A stretch of DNA of 64,000 bases from Paenibacillus sp. J2TS4 (GTDB taxonomy: Bacteria > Bacillota > Bacilli > Paenibacillales > NBRC-103111), in contig NZ_BOSH01000010.1 in NCBI RefSeq assembly GCF_018403245.1, positions 1 through 64,000 on the forward strand, written 5' to 3'. Shown here one piece after another: positions 1 through 8,654 of this stretch; the first letter of the stretch is position 1; every line of letters begins with the position of its first letter. Below the pieces are notes generated by a model. It saw only the letters and a list, made by a program, of their open reading frames with translations. It ran no database searches and had not been told where the DNA came from. The position numbers and the translations under genes were made by a program.

Positions 1-74
1 CCATCGATAATTTTCTCCACCACATAGATCTTCTTCAGTTCTGCTCTGCTCAATGTAATCTTCTCCTGTCCCAT
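1..74 (-). CDS. transposase N-terminus (ISNCY/IS1202-like), runs off the left edge
   Basis: The first 24 codons of a minus-strand gene are visible, starting at ATG 74 and leaving the window at base 1. The translation begins MGQEKITLSRAELKKIYVV, which resembles the N-terminal helix-turn-helix start of ISNCY/IS1202-type transposases (a basic lead followed by an 'EKITL...ELK' stretch). A GGACAG-type purine-rich stretch does not give a clear ribosome binding site, so the start rests on the match to the family. The rest of the catalytic protein lies outside the window. The family call is from memory of the N-terminal pattern and is moderate. Confidence 0.55.
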   Translation of the reverse strand, partial: MGQEKITLSRAELKKIYVVEKIID

Positions 75-123
75 AGTGACATTATCTCAGAACAGTTATG
101 GGATGACATTATCACAGCACAAT
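1..123 (-). mobile_element. terminal part of an insertion sequence
   Basis: Outside the transposase start, the decamer TGACATTATC occurs twice in direct orientation (77-86 and 104-113), the second within about 20 bp of the presumed outer end near 120. Repeated motifs close to the tip are usual for transposase binding sites. The exact tip and target duplication cannot be set because the other end is outside the window. Confidence 0.45.
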
Positions 124-153
124 AACACTCTCTTGCTCCTCTCTTGCTCAACG

Positions 154-184
154 GGGAAGATTGTGATATAGTGTAATCTTTCCC
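154..184. other. hairpin outside the IS end
   Basis: GGGGAAGATT and AATCTTTCCC form a 10-bp stem with one bulge around a 12-nt loop, followed on the plus strand by AAAAAA. There is no T-run in either sense, so it is not a convincing terminator. It may be a relic of the gene the IS interrupted. Confidence 0.25.
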
Positions 185-215
185 AAAAAACGATGGCGAA
201 GCATGATATTCTAGG

Positions 216-480
216 CTATATAAATTGAACTAAAGATTCATAGATCATGGAGTGGAGAAAGAAAGATGCTTCCAGGGCGAGTTTTGGCTTTGTATTCCTA
301 CCATCCGAAGGCCTATCCAATGAATAAGGAATGATCGGTTGGATGGGGGTTCCCGAAAAGTAATAGGACTTCACTACGAAGCATCACTTCACTTTTTGGG
401 GGATAGTTTAGATGTTTGAAGCTTCGGAGGCACTTTCCTTCGGAACGGAATGATCGCTTTCTTTAGTCCCACATATATAG
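216..480 (+). repeat. MITE-like element, copy 1 (265 bp)
   Basis: The left tip CTATATAAATTGAACTAAAG and the inverted right tip CTATATATGTGGGACTAAAG are imperfect terminal inverted repeats of about 21 bp. A second, inverted copy lies at 5271-5536, an internally deleted copy at 48800-48872 and a fragment at 10326-10394. No transposase fits inside. A short open frame starting MEWRKKDASR is shared between copies but breaks early here. No clear target duplication is seen. The right tip lies 43 bp in front of the likely helD start. Confidence 0.75.
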
Positions 481-523
481 ATACAAAAGAATGTCTAATG
501 TTTCCCGCATGGAGGTAACTGAT

Positions 524-2680
524 TTGGAATCTAACCGTCAAAGTGCCTATCAAGAGGAACGTCATCATCTGGAACGGACTCTGACCGTCTTGGAGTCCCA
601 GCTTAAAGAACTGGAAGCGATTCCACGTTATTATGGGACGGACTTCAACGAGCAAGCCCTGGAATCCGCCAGGCAAGCATCAAGAGAAAAGTTGGCCAAA
701 GGGATGCTGGAGCCTTACTTCGGCCGCCTTGACTTTAAGGAGGATGGCCATGCTCAAAGCCAGTCGCTCTATATCGGCAAGGCAGGTACGGAGAACAGGG
801 AGACCGGACAGCCTCTTGTGATTGATTGGAGGGCTCCGGTGGCCAGCTTGTTCTACTCCTTTACCGGTGGAGACGGCCCGGCTTCCTACTTGTCTCCAGA
901 CGGTCCGGTAGAAGGTATAGTCCATCTTAAACGCAATCTTGTAGTGAGACGCCAGGAGTTGTTGAGGGTTGTGGACACTTATGTCCGGGGGAGTACGAAT
1001 GTGGCCGTAACGGACGAATTTTTGCTCTATCGGTTAAGCGAAAACAAGGACCATCGGCTTCGAGATATCGTATCGACCATCCAATCAGAACAGGATCAAA
1101 TCATCCGTTCTCCCAAAAACACCGCACTGGTTATCCAAGGAGTTGCGGGCAGCGGTAAAACAACCGTCGCTCTGCATCGTCTTGCCTATCTACTATATCA
1201 ATATCGGGAAAACATCCGCGCGGAACGCATGATCATCTTTGCCCCCAACCGGATGTTCCTTGATTACATCTCCGGCGTACTGCCCGAGCTGGGAGTCGGA
1301 GACATCCAGCAGACGACTTTTACCGATTGGGCACTCGAGCTGCTGGACAACGAAGTCTCCCCCGCCGATCCCGCCCCTGCTCTCGCTTACTGGTTCGCGG
1401 CCGGACCCGAGCGGCCAGCGATTCATCAGCAAGTGCCGGGTTTGTATAAGGGATCGATCGCCTTCAAGCAGTTGGTCGACGACATGCTCCAGCATTATGA
1501 GGCTAACGCTGTTCCGGAGCATAACTACGAGCCTTGGCCCGGAAGCCTCCTGCCTGCCGCTACAATCCGTCAATGGTACTACGTAGATAACCGGCATGAG
1601 CCTTTGGCCAAGAGGCGGGAACGGACCTTGGCCCGAATTAAGAGATGGCAGGAGATGGAGCTTGACCGGCTGTGGGAAGCCGAGGTGAAGAAAGATTATA
1701 AAAAGAAAGCAAACGCCAAGTGGAGAGCCTACGCCAAAGCCTGGACGGAACTCACTCCGCTAACTTTCTATTCCCAGCTCTTTAACCCGGCTAAACGGAC
1801 AGTCGATTTCCCGCAGTCCTTGCTGGATCGGATTCCTCGATCTGTAGCAGAGTCTACCTCCCGAACATTAAAGAAAAAACAAGTGATGTGGGAAGACCTG
1901 GCCCCGCTCGTCTATATCCACCACCGGTTCCACGGCTTAAGCGGCCGCAGATTTGACCATGTCGTTATTGATGAAGCCCAGGATTTCTCTCCGTTTCAGG
2001 TAGAGCTGCTGAGACTTCACACGCCCGGAGATTCCTTTACCATTCTCGGCGATCTGGCCCAAGGCATCCATTCCTACCAGGGAATTGACCGTTGGGACGA
2101 CTTTACGGCTTTGTTCCCTGAGGATAGAACGGCATTCTATCGACTGGATCGAAGCTACCGCTCCACGATGGAGATCATTCACTTCGCCAACGCCGTACTC
2201 TCGGCATCCGACCGTGTCTTTACTCCGGCAATTCCGGTTTTTCGCAGTGGAGAGAAGGTAAAGCTGTCGAATGTCCCCTCGGGAAAGACGATCAGCTCCG
2301 TGCAGCAAATCGTCGCACGAATTCGCGACGGCTCCTCGGAAACGACGGCCATCATTGCCCGGACCGCGAAGAGAGCGGCAGAGATTCACGCTGCCCTGGA
2401 CACTGTCGGGATAGAGGCCGCGCTAATTGAGGCGGATAAGACAGAGTACAAGGGAGGGATCTCTATCCTCCCTGTCTATTTGGCTAAGGGGCTCGAATTC
2501 GATGCTGTTCTTCTGCTCGACATCGATTCTTTCCATTACGATCGCGGAGAGCAGGATGCCAAGCTGCTCTATGTAGGAGCGACAAGAGCGCTTCATGAAC
2601 TATGGGTGCTATACGAAGGGGAGGCCTCTCCTCTGCTCCAACGGATGAACGAAGACTTTGTCGAATACGTCCATCCATAA
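524..2680 (+). CDS. helD: RNA polymerase recycling helicase-like ATPase HelD
   Basis: HelD is an SF1 (UvrD/Rep-like) ATPase that removes stalled RNA polymerase from DNA. The protein has an N-terminal coiled coil (HHLERTLTVLESQLKELE), Walker A GVAGSGKTT near residue 206, Walker B VIDEAQD, the GDLAQGIHSY motif, the arginine-finger stretch LDRSYRST, and C-terminal LAKGLEFD and YVGATRA motifs. I chose the TTG at 524 (718 aa) because GGAGGT lies 7 nt in front of it at 511-516. An upstream ATG at 491 in the same frame (729 aa) has no ribosome binding site and lies 10 bp from the MITE tip. It is slightly shorter than B. subtilis HelD. The gene stands alone and ends at a shared terminator. The MITE just upstream may have replaced or moved its promoter. 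Confidence 0.9.
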   Translation: MESNRQSAYQEERHHLERTLTVLESQLKELEAIPRYYGTDFNEQALESARQASREKLAKGMLEPYFGRLDFKEDGHAQSQSLYIGKAGTENRETGQPLVIDWRAPVASLFYSFTGGDGPASYLSPDGPVEGIVHLKRNLVVRRQELLRVVDTYVRGSTNVAVTDEFLLYRLSENKDHRLRDIVSTIQSEQDQIIRSPKNTALVIQGVAGSGKTTVALHRLAYLLYQYRENIRAERMIIFAPNRMFLDYISGVLPELGVGDIQQTTFTDWALELLDNEVSPADPAPALAYWFAAGPERPAIHQQVPGLYKGSIAFKQLVDDMLQHYEANAVPEHNYEPWPGSLLPAATIRQWYYVDNRHEPLAKRRERTLARIKRWQEMELDRLWEAEVKKDYKKKANAKWRAYAKAWTELTPLTFYSQLFNPAKRTVDFPQSLLDRIPRSVAESTSRTLKKKQVMWEDLAPLVYIHHRFHGLSGRRFDHVVIDEAQDFSPFQVELLRLHTPGDSFTILGDLAQGIHSYQGIDRWDDFTALFPEDRTAFYRLDRSYRSTMEIIHFANAVLSASDRVFTPAIPVFRSGEKVKLSNVPSGKTISSVQQIVARIRDGSSETTAIIARTAKRAAEIHAALDTVGIEAALIEADKTEYKGGISILPVYLAKGLEFDAVLLLDIDSFHYDRGEQDAKLLYVGATRALHELWVLYEGEASPLLQRMNEDFVEYVHP

Positions 2681-2748
2681 AGACGGGCGATCCGGAAATA
2701 AGACCCGCTGCCCGGATAGAGAGCACTGAGCAAGTCCTCTTTTATGAG

Positions 2749-2796
2749 AAAAAGGTACAGTCCCTCCATTTATGAGGAGACTGCACCTTTTTTTCC
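2749..2796. terminator. bidirectional terminator between helD and the GH5 gene
   Basis: AAAAAGGTACAGTC pairs with GACTGCACCTTTTT around a TTTATGA-containing loop, with A-runs and T-runs on both flanks. It lies between the convergent helD and GH5 genes and can serve both. Confidence 0.8.
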
Positions 2797-2894
2797 GTTT
2801 TTTTGGGATCCATTGATTGGAGTCACAGTCTATGCACAAAAGGAAAACATCAAGTACCTGTAGGGTAAATCATGCCCATTAGCGCTAAATTTCC

Positions 2895-4385
2895 TCAAGC
2901 CTTGCGACCTACCTCAACCGAGAGCATATTCTGCCCTTGTGGCGCGACAATCGACACGATCCCGCTCGCCACATTCGGGAAGGGTCGAAGCTCGATCTGA
3001 CAATGTTCTGCCCCCGAGACAACTACGTCCTCCTTGGAGAGCAGCGCAGCACAAGGATGGTAGATCCATGTCTCGCGGCCGGTAGAAATGTAGTTGACGG
3101 ATACAATATTCGTATCGTAGTCATAGTGGTACCCCACAAGCTGCCCCCCTGTTACTTGCGGATAAGCGCGGTTCAATGCTTTGGCGTAAGGAGAATTCTC
3201 GAAGTTTTTCGTCCAGCACCAATAGGTGTTACTCCACAAATACTGTTCGAAGATCGCAATAAGTGATTTGGACAAATCGAAGGTCGAAGAATGGTTAGTA
3301 AAGGCTCCCCACTCCCCAATCAGAACCGGGATATTCAGACGCTCCTGTACTTTGCGATGGGTGGAAAATATAAGTTCGACACGACTCTGATTGTAAATCT
3401 CATAGAGTTCTGTATCGACGGTCAGATCGTAGCCATGGGGAGTGTATACCTGATTGGAGTCGATCTTCCCGTCCTGATTCCGTACAAGCTCGATGCCGGA
3501 CTCGACTCCCATGTTGGCAAAATAGCTTGTTTCCAGCATCAGAAAGCCATCTGGAGCAACCGAGCGGATCGCTGAAGCCGTTTTATTGAAAAAAGGAGCC
3601 AGCATTTCCCGTTCGAATCTTTGAGAAGCTTCTTGGGCGCTGTCGACTAATATCTGGTACATATCCATATCCGCTATGCCAAGGAGGAGCTCTTGTTTCT
3701 TCTCCTCGTCAAACCAACTTCCGGCGAGTTCTTCCATGTTGAGATCGTTCAGTCCCATGGCTTGTTGGGCATAAGCGATAATAATGGCATCGAGTACTTC
3801 CCGGCCACTTGAGCCCGGATACGGCTCATTCATCATGTCATAGCCGATGATATTGGAACAATCGGCAAAAAATTGTGCAATATGCTTCCACATCGCTGCA
3901 TAGTGGTCCTGCAAGCCGACGCCATCAGACGCAGGCGTGTTCTGCCAGAAATGGTCCAACGCCCGATTCACAGCCGGGCTTTCCAGATAAGCGTCGCTCC
4001 ATATAGCACCAATAATATGGGGGAGATCGTCGGTGATCGTTGCCCAAAGGGGGGCACCATCACCATAGAGAGAACTATACAGATCTTGATGCATGTCAAG
4101 GAACACGTAAATTCCGTGCCGCTCTGCCCAGACGATTTGCTGCTTGATCTTTGCCAAATATTCGTCGTCATAGACACCCGGCTCCGGCTCCACTCCATCC
4201 CAAATCAAACCTAAGCGGATAACATTAAAGCCCTGTTCGTGAAACCAGGCAAACAAACTTTCCGTGCAAGGTTCTACATAACCTTTCTTCTTATCCTTGC
4301 AGACCAGATTTATGCCATTCAATATAACCTGTGCCCCATCTTCAGTTACTATCCGCTGTCCGTCGATCATCAATTTTTTCATCAT
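2895..4385 (-). CDS. glycoside hydrolase family 5, endoglycoceramidase-like
   Basis: This is a 496-aa (beta/alpha)8 retaining glycosidase of the GH5 clan. The acid/base glutamate is E187 in MMNEPYPG and the nucleophile is E358 in VLIGEWGAF; LDMHQDLYS near residue 97 and TPHGYD near 314 are further active-site loops. The pattern 'MHQDLYS...NEP...GEWG' and a C-terminal beta domain of about 90 residues recall endoglycoceramidase-type GH5 enzymes. There is no signal peptide, so it probably acts in the cytoplasm on an imported glycoside. An AGGAGG lies 5 nt before the start. The gene follows a MerR regulator by 9 bp, in one operon. The substrate cannot be read from the sequence. Confidence 0.8.
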   Translation of the reverse strand: MMKKLMIDGQRIVTEDGAQVILNGINLVCKDKKKGYVEPCTESLFAWFHEQGFNVIRLGLIWDGVEPEPGVYDDEYLAKIKQQIVWAERHGIYVFLDMHQDLYSSLYGDGAPLWATITDDLPHIIGAIWSDAYLESPAVNRALDHFWQNTPASDGVGLQDHYAAMWKHIAQFFADCSNIIGYDMMNEPYPGSSGREVLDAIIIAYAQQAMGLNDLNMEELAGSWFDEEKKQELLLGIADMDMYQILVDSAQEASQRFEREMLAPFFNKTASAIRSVAPDGFLMLETSYFANMGVESGIELVRNQDGKIDSNQVYTPHGYDLTVDTELYEIYNQSRVELIFSTHRKVQERLNIPVLIGEWGAFTNHSSTFDLSKSLIAIFEQYLWSNTYWCWTKNFENSPYAKALNRAYPQVTGGQLVGYHYDYDTNIVSVNYISTGRETWIYHPCAALLSKEDVVVSGAEHCQIELRPFPNVASGIVSIVAPQGQNMLSVEVGRKA

Positions 4386-4394
4386 CGCATCCTC

Positions 4395-5225
4395 CTATTG
4401 TTTTTCTGCTACAGGGATATTGATTTCAATGTAGTGGTTGGCATACTGGTTATACAGATTAATTTCAAGAGAATTGCCGGCAATCTCCAGGCCTCTCTTG
4501 TCAATGAATCGCTTCATCTGATCGTAATGAGCATCCAGCTCGGCGTAGCCATCGCGCCCGATAACCACGTATTTTCTGGCGCAATAGCGAGGCTCCAGCT
4601 TCAGAAAGGTGCCGTCCTCATCCTCCATAGGAAACGTAGATAAAATTCCGTTATTCAAATAATGGTGATAATGTCCTGACAAGAGGTTGTCCTTGGATAC
4701 AACGGATATAATATGACTGAAAGCAAGCCATTCCTGATGCGCCTTGATTTGGCGTACTCTCTCCTGTATTTTGTTCCCCAGCCTGTGATCGTCGCTTTCC
4801 ATTATTGAATCTGTCAACAGCACCCAGCACGGATTCGTTCTCACCAGCTCAATGACATCCGTTTCCTCAAATCGTTGAAGCTGCTCACCCCAAACATCAA
4901 GCTTTTGAGACAAATGCCGCAAATAGGTTAGCTTATGTTCGATATCTTTCTTCTTGTCGGAGAGCAACTGACGAATTTCCACTAGATGATCGTCGGATAA
5001 CAGCTTGGTAATCTGCTCAATCGAAACATCCAGCGCTCGAAGCATTCTGATCGTAATGAGAGAATCGAATTGTTCCAGGTCATAATAACGGTATTTGTTC
5101 ACGTTCCGTTCGCGAGGAGAGAGCAGTCCGATTTTGTCATAATAGCGCAGCGTATCCATGGGGATGTCCAATATTTGGGATACTTCACCAATCTTGAATT
5201 TAAGCTTCAACATCGATTCTTTCAT
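4395..5225 (-). CDS. MerR-family transcriptional regulator with effector-binding domain
   Basis: The N-terminal 70 residues are a MerR winged helix-turn-helix (KIGEVSQILDIPMDTLRYYD, then LLSPRERNVNKYRYY), followed by a dimerisation coiled coil (about 80-125) and a C-terminal region of about 150 aa like the GyrI/BmrR ligand-binding fold. Full length is 276 aa. It lies 9 bp in front of the GH5 gene in the same direction, so it probably senses a small molecule and controls that operon and itself. A MITE copy ends 45 bp upstream and may carry or displace the promoter. The ligand is unknown. Confidence 0.85.
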   Translation of the reverse strand: MKESMLKLKFKIGEVSQILDIPMDTLRYYDKIGLLSPRERNVNKYRYYDLEQFDSLITIRMLRALDVSIEQITKLLSDDHLVEIRQLLSDKKKDIEHKLTYLRHLSQKLDVWGEQLQRFEETDVIELVRTNPCWVLLTDSIMESDDHRLGNKIQERVRQIKAHQEWLAFSHIISVVSKDNLLSGHYHHYLNNGILSTFPMEDEDGTFLKLEPRYCARKYVVIGRDGYAELDAHYDQMKRFIDKRGLEIAGNSLEINLYNQYANHYIEINIPVAEKQ

Positions 5226-5270
5226 TCCCCCACCCCTTCTGGCAAAATTGCTAAATTTCTCTTTCTTAAT

Positions 5271-5536
5271 CTATATATGTGGCACTAAAGAAAGCTATCA
5301 TTCCGTTCCGAAGGAAAGTGCCTCCGAAGCTTCAAACATCATACTCCTTCCCCAAAAAGTGAAGATGGGCTTCGAAGCAATTCCAGATACTTTTCGGGGA
5401 CCCCGATCCAACCCATCATTCCTTATTTTATTGGTTCGGCCTTCGGATAGTAGGAATACAAAGCCAAAACTCGCCCTGGAAGCATCTTTCTTTCTCCACT
5501 TCATGAGCTTTGAAATCTTTAGTGCCGAGTATATAG
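5271..5536 (-). repeat. MITE-like element, copy 2 (266 bp)
   Basis: This is the inverted counterpart of the 216-480 element. Its ends CTATATATGTGGCACTAAAG and (reverse strand) CTATATACTCGGCACTAAAG are terminal inverted repeats. By eye about 85% of positions match copy 1, the best block being the 50 bp around GATGCTTCCAGGGCGAG. As with copy 1, the tip carrying CTTTAGTGCCACATATATAG faces the start of the next gene (MerR). Confidence 0.75.
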
Positions 5537-5610
5537 AGGATCCAATGCAACATGGCCCTATTATAATCCATGGAGTAACTCCAAGTTCAATTCATTTTTT
5601 TCAAGCCTCG

Positions 5611-5670
5611 AAAAATCAAACAGACATCTTTGCACAATCTATGGTGATGTGCGAAAGACGCCTGTTTTTT
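5611..5670. terminator. hairpin with T-runs on both sides
   Basis: CAGACATCTTTGCACA (5621-5636) pairs, with a few mismatches, with TGTGCGAAAGACGCCTG (5648-5664). T6 follows on the plus strand and TTTGATTTTT on the minus strand. It lies downstream of the small minus-strand gene 5727-5879. Confidence 0.6.
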
Positions 5671-5726
5671 GTATAAACCGTTCAGCGGCCTCCCCTGGCA
5701 GGGACAGCCTATTTTTTATGGTTGAG

Positions 5727-5879
5727 CTAAGGCCCGGCTGCTTCCGACTCCGTTGCCGATTCTTGAGAAACCGGAACATCGGATGGGGTGCCGTGGGCCA
5801 AAGTAATGACAATATAGCCAACAATTATCAGGAAAGACAAAAATCCTAGCAAGGAAGAATCCTCTTCATTATATTCCAT
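5727..5879 (-). CDS. small single-pass membrane protein, 50 aa
   Basis: An ATG at 5879 follows a strong TAGGAGGAACAAG ribosome binding site. The product has an acidic start (MEYNEEDSS), one hydrophobic helix (LLGFLSFLIIVGYIVITLA, residues 10-28) and a Ser/Glu-rich tail ending SEAAGP. The ribosome binding site, the membrane helix and a following terminator argue that it is real. I do not recognise the family. It probably sits in the membrane with the acidic tail outside, but topology is inferred. Confidence 0.6.
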   Translation of the reverse strand: MEYNEEDSSLLGFLSFLIIVGYIVITLAHGTPSDVPVSQESATESEAAGP

Positions 5880-5970
5880 CTTGTTCCTCCTAACGAATGA
5901 AATATTCTTTCATTAGGATGGTTATTATTGGATGCTTCTATACACCGGTCTATGGCTCCTGAATCCTGCA

Positions 5971-6004
5971 TAAAAAAACAGCCCGGAATTCAAATCCCGG
6001 ACTG
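5971..6004 (-). terminator. terminator of the first ABC sugar operon
   Basis: On the minus strand CAGTCCGGGA pairs with TTCCGGGCTG and is followed by TTTTTTT. It lies 18 bp after the stop codon of the binding-protein gene. Confidence 0.85.
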
Positions 6005-6021
6005 CAGCGTCACGTGCCCTG

Positions 6022-7665
6022 TTAGCTTGATTTATATCTTTCGTATGCCGTGTTGTAGATTTCCAAATATTCGTCCAATCCCATCTTCTTAAGCGTATCG
6101 ACATAGGTATCCCATTCCGAGAATGGGGCTGCCCCGGAAACAAATTTCGCCCGCATCTCTTCCATATAAGCATTGATATCCGAGTGCAGCGACTGGTATC
6201 TTTCAGCTTCCTCTTCCGTAAATGTAAATACCGGCCACACCTCTTCGGTCAAGTACGGCTTTAGCTTATCGGTAGCTTCTATAGAAGCCGGCAAAGATTC
6301 CGCCCCTTTGAAATATTTCTGTCGAACAATTCCGGGATAGCTGCCTCCCGGCCAGGTCACATATTTGACCAGCGCCTGTTCCAAGGTAAGTCCCTGCGGA
6401 TTATTTTTGATTTCTTCTGTATATTCGAGATTCCCATCCGCCGTCTCTACATAGCTCTTATCCTTGAAGCCCATGAAAAACATCTTGTTGCCTTCCTCGC
6501 CGTAGAAATGATCCATCCAGCGGACAGTCGCCTCCGGATATTTATTCTTATCGGTAATGACGAAGGCTCCTGCCTTGGTAAGCGAAGAACGGCTGGGGAC
6601 AAGCCGATCTCCAAATGGCCCTTCCAGTGCGGGTACGCCAACGAAGCTCTTCAGGTTCATCAGCGTCTCCGGGCTTGTTGTCAGAACAACACCGTAGACA
6701 TTCTCCGCACCTTTGGCAAAGAACTCATTAGACTTCATAGTAAAAATTTCCGGCTCCAACAATCCTTCTGTATACAGCTTATTTAAAAATTGCAGCAAAT
6801 CTTTGTACCGATCATCCGCCGGAATATAGCGAAGCTTGTCCGTCTCCGGATTCATATCGATATTGCTATTGGCCACCCCGCGGTTCAACAAGCCCCAAGA
6901 ACCGCTTAGCTTAATGATCACATCGGCAATACTGGAAGAACCGAACGGAACTTCATCCTGCTTCCCATTTTTATTCAAATCCGTATTTTTCACAGCGACC
7001 AAATATTCATAAAATTCATCTATCGTCTCCGGCTCCTTCATGCCGAGGGCTTCCAGCCATTCTTGGTTATACCAAATCTTCGCTCCCATCAGAACGGAAG
7101 TAAAATCCGGGTCATAAATGGTCGGCAGTCCGTATATATTGCCATCGGGCAAAGTCATCCCCTTGCGCAGATCGGGATTTTCCTCCATTAATTTTTTGAG
7201 GTTAGGGGCATGGTTGTCGATCAGATCATTCAATGGTATAAAAATTCCCTGGGAACCGTACTTCGCCAGATCCTGAGTAGTAAATCGAGCGGTATGAAAG
7301 GCGTCGGGGTAGTCTCCTCCTGCCAGAACCAAATTCCTCCGTTCCGCCAGATTATCGAAGGAAACCAGTTGAAAATCAATATTCATGTTCGTCATCTTGG
7401 CATATTCCTGCCAGAGCATCGTCTCATTCCAGTTATTCGCGGTCGTCGCCGATTTCCCCGTGAAGAAAGTCAGGTTAACCGGTTCCTTCATAATAGGAAA
7501 TCCGGTGGCATTAAAGCTGCTTTCCTCCTTGGGTGCCCCTCCATCGGCACCTCCGTTATCTTTGCCGTTGCCGCTGCCGTTATCACCGCCCCCGCTGCAA
7601 GCTGCCAACAACGACACAGACATAGCCGTCGTCATCATAACGGCTCCCCACTTGTTCACTTTCAT
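6022..7665 (-). CDS. ABC transporter substrate-binding lipoprotein (LipO-type)
   Basis: A 547-aa binding lipoprotein of a carbohydrate ABC importer. It has a signal peptide with lipobox LLAAC (Cys about residue 23), then a Gly/Asp-rich linker, then a bacterial extracellular binding-protein fold; stretches such as YGLPTIYDP and KYPEATVRWMDHFYG are typical of the Paenibacillus LipO/YtcQ group. It captures an oligosaccharide or glycoside outside the cell and passes it to the two permeases encoded just upstream (7754-8638 and 8655-9623). It is the last gene of the operon, ending at a terminator. The ligand is unknown; no ATPase is encoded, so a shared MsmX-type ATPase is expected. Confidence 0.9.
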   Translation of the reverse strand: MKVNKWGAVMMTTAMSVSLLAACSGGGDNGSGNGKDNGGADGGAPKEESSFNATGFPIMKEPVNLTFFTGKSATTANNWNETMLWQEYAKMTNMNIDFQLVSFDNLAERRNLVLAGGDYPDAFHTARFTTQDLAKYGSQGIFIPLNDLIDNHAPNLKKLMEENPDLRKGMTLPDGNIYGLPTIYDPDFTSVLMGAKIWYNQEWLEALGMKEPETIDEFYEYLVAVKNTDLNKNGKQDEVPFGSSSIADVIIKLSGSWGLLNRGVANSNIDMNPETDKLRYIPADDRYKDLLQFLNKLYTEGLLEPEIFTMKSNEFFAKGAENVYGVVLTTSPETLMNLKSFVGVPALEGPFGDRLVPSRSSLTKAGAFVITDKNKYPEATVRWMDHFYGEEGNKMFFMGFKDKSYVETADGNLEYTEEIKNNPQGLTLEQALVKYVTWPGGSYPGIVRQKYFKGAESLPASIEATDKLKPYLTEEVWPVFTFTEEEAERYQSLHSDINAYMEEMRAKFVSGAAPFSEWDTYVDTLKKMGLDEYLEIYNTAYERYKSS

Positions 7666-7753
7666 TCCAAGACCTCCCCGATATAGAGCAATTTATTTAT
7701 GAAGCGGAATGACCGGCTGCTTCAGCAGGACGGCCGTCCGCAGTTCATACGGC

Positions 7754-8638
7754 CTAGCCTTTCAATGCGCCGATCATAACCCCTTTGACGAAATACTTCT
7801 GCAGGAAAGGATACAACGCGAGAACCGGCAAGTTGGCAACGACGACGACCGCATACTTGATCGCCTCTACCTCCATAACTTTCTTGGCGAGAGAATCATC
7901 GGCCATATCGATCATATCCTGCATCTGCCCCTGAATAAGGATTTCCCTAAGTATCAATTGAAGCGGATATTTGGCCCGATCCGTTAAATAAATCAAAGCG
8001 TTGAAGAAGGCGTTCCAGTGTCCGACCGCGTAGAACAGAATCATAACGGCAATGATCGGCATGGAAAGCGGCAGCACGACCCGAAACAGAATCTGGAAAT
8101 TGTTGCATCCGTCTATAGAGGCCGCCTCCTGAATTTCAAGAGGGATGCTGTTCTGGAAGAACGTCCGCATAATAACAATGTTCCAGACGGAAACGGCGTT
8201 CGGAATGACAAGCGCCCAGAAGGTATTAAGCATTCCAAGATTTTTGATCAGCAAGTACAGCGGAATCAGGCCGCCGCTAAAAAACATCGTAAATACAATG
8301 AAGGCGGTAATGACATTGCGTCCTTTAAAATCCCGCCGTGACAGCGGATATGCAGCGCAAGTCGTCATGACCAGATTAATGGCCGTGCCAAGCAATGTAT
8401 AAAAAATCGTATTGCGATACCCCGTTATAATATCGTTGTTCTCAAATATTCTCTCATACCCGACAAACGTAATCTCTTTGGGCAGCAGCCATATCTCCCC
8501 TTTGACCACGGCGCTGGGACTGCTGATCGATGCGCTTAGCACAAAGACGAGCGGATACAGCACAATGGCGGTTAAAAGAACAAGCAGCATCGTGTTGACG
8601 AAGTCGAATATTTTATCTCCCCGGCTTTGATCTACCAT
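7754..8638 (-). CDS. carbohydrate ABC transporter permease (LplC-type)
   Basis: A 294-aa inner-membrane permease with about six membrane helices. The ATPase-docking EAA loop is EIQEAASIDGCNNFQILFRV, followed by LPLSMPIIAVM. The C-terminus GVMIGALKG is characteristic of the LplC/YtcP group. It pairs with the LplB-type permease 16 bp upstream. Both serve the binding protein encoded downstream. Confidence 0.9.
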   Translation of the reverse strand: MVDQSRGDKIFDFVNTMLLVLLTAIVLYPLVFVLSASISSPSAVVKGEIWLLPKEITFVGYERIFENNDIITGYRNTIFYTLLGTAINLVMTTCAAYPLSRRDFKGRNVITAFIVFTMFFSGGLIPLYLLIKNLGMLNTFWALVIPNAVSVWNIVIMRTFFQNSIPLEIQEAASIDGCNNFQILFRVVLPLSMPIIAVMILFYAVGHWNAFFNALIYLTDRAKYPLQLILREILIQGQMQDMIDMADDSLAKKVMEVEAIKYAVVVVANLPVLALYPFLQKYFVKGVMIGALKG

Positions 8639-8654
8639 AAGCTCCGCCCTCCTG

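Noticed and set aside
5298..5504. 68-aa open frame inside the MITE, beginning MKWRKKDASR
   Set aside because: The frame is broken early in copy 1 and absent from the short copy, and no ribosome binding site is present; treated as part of the element.
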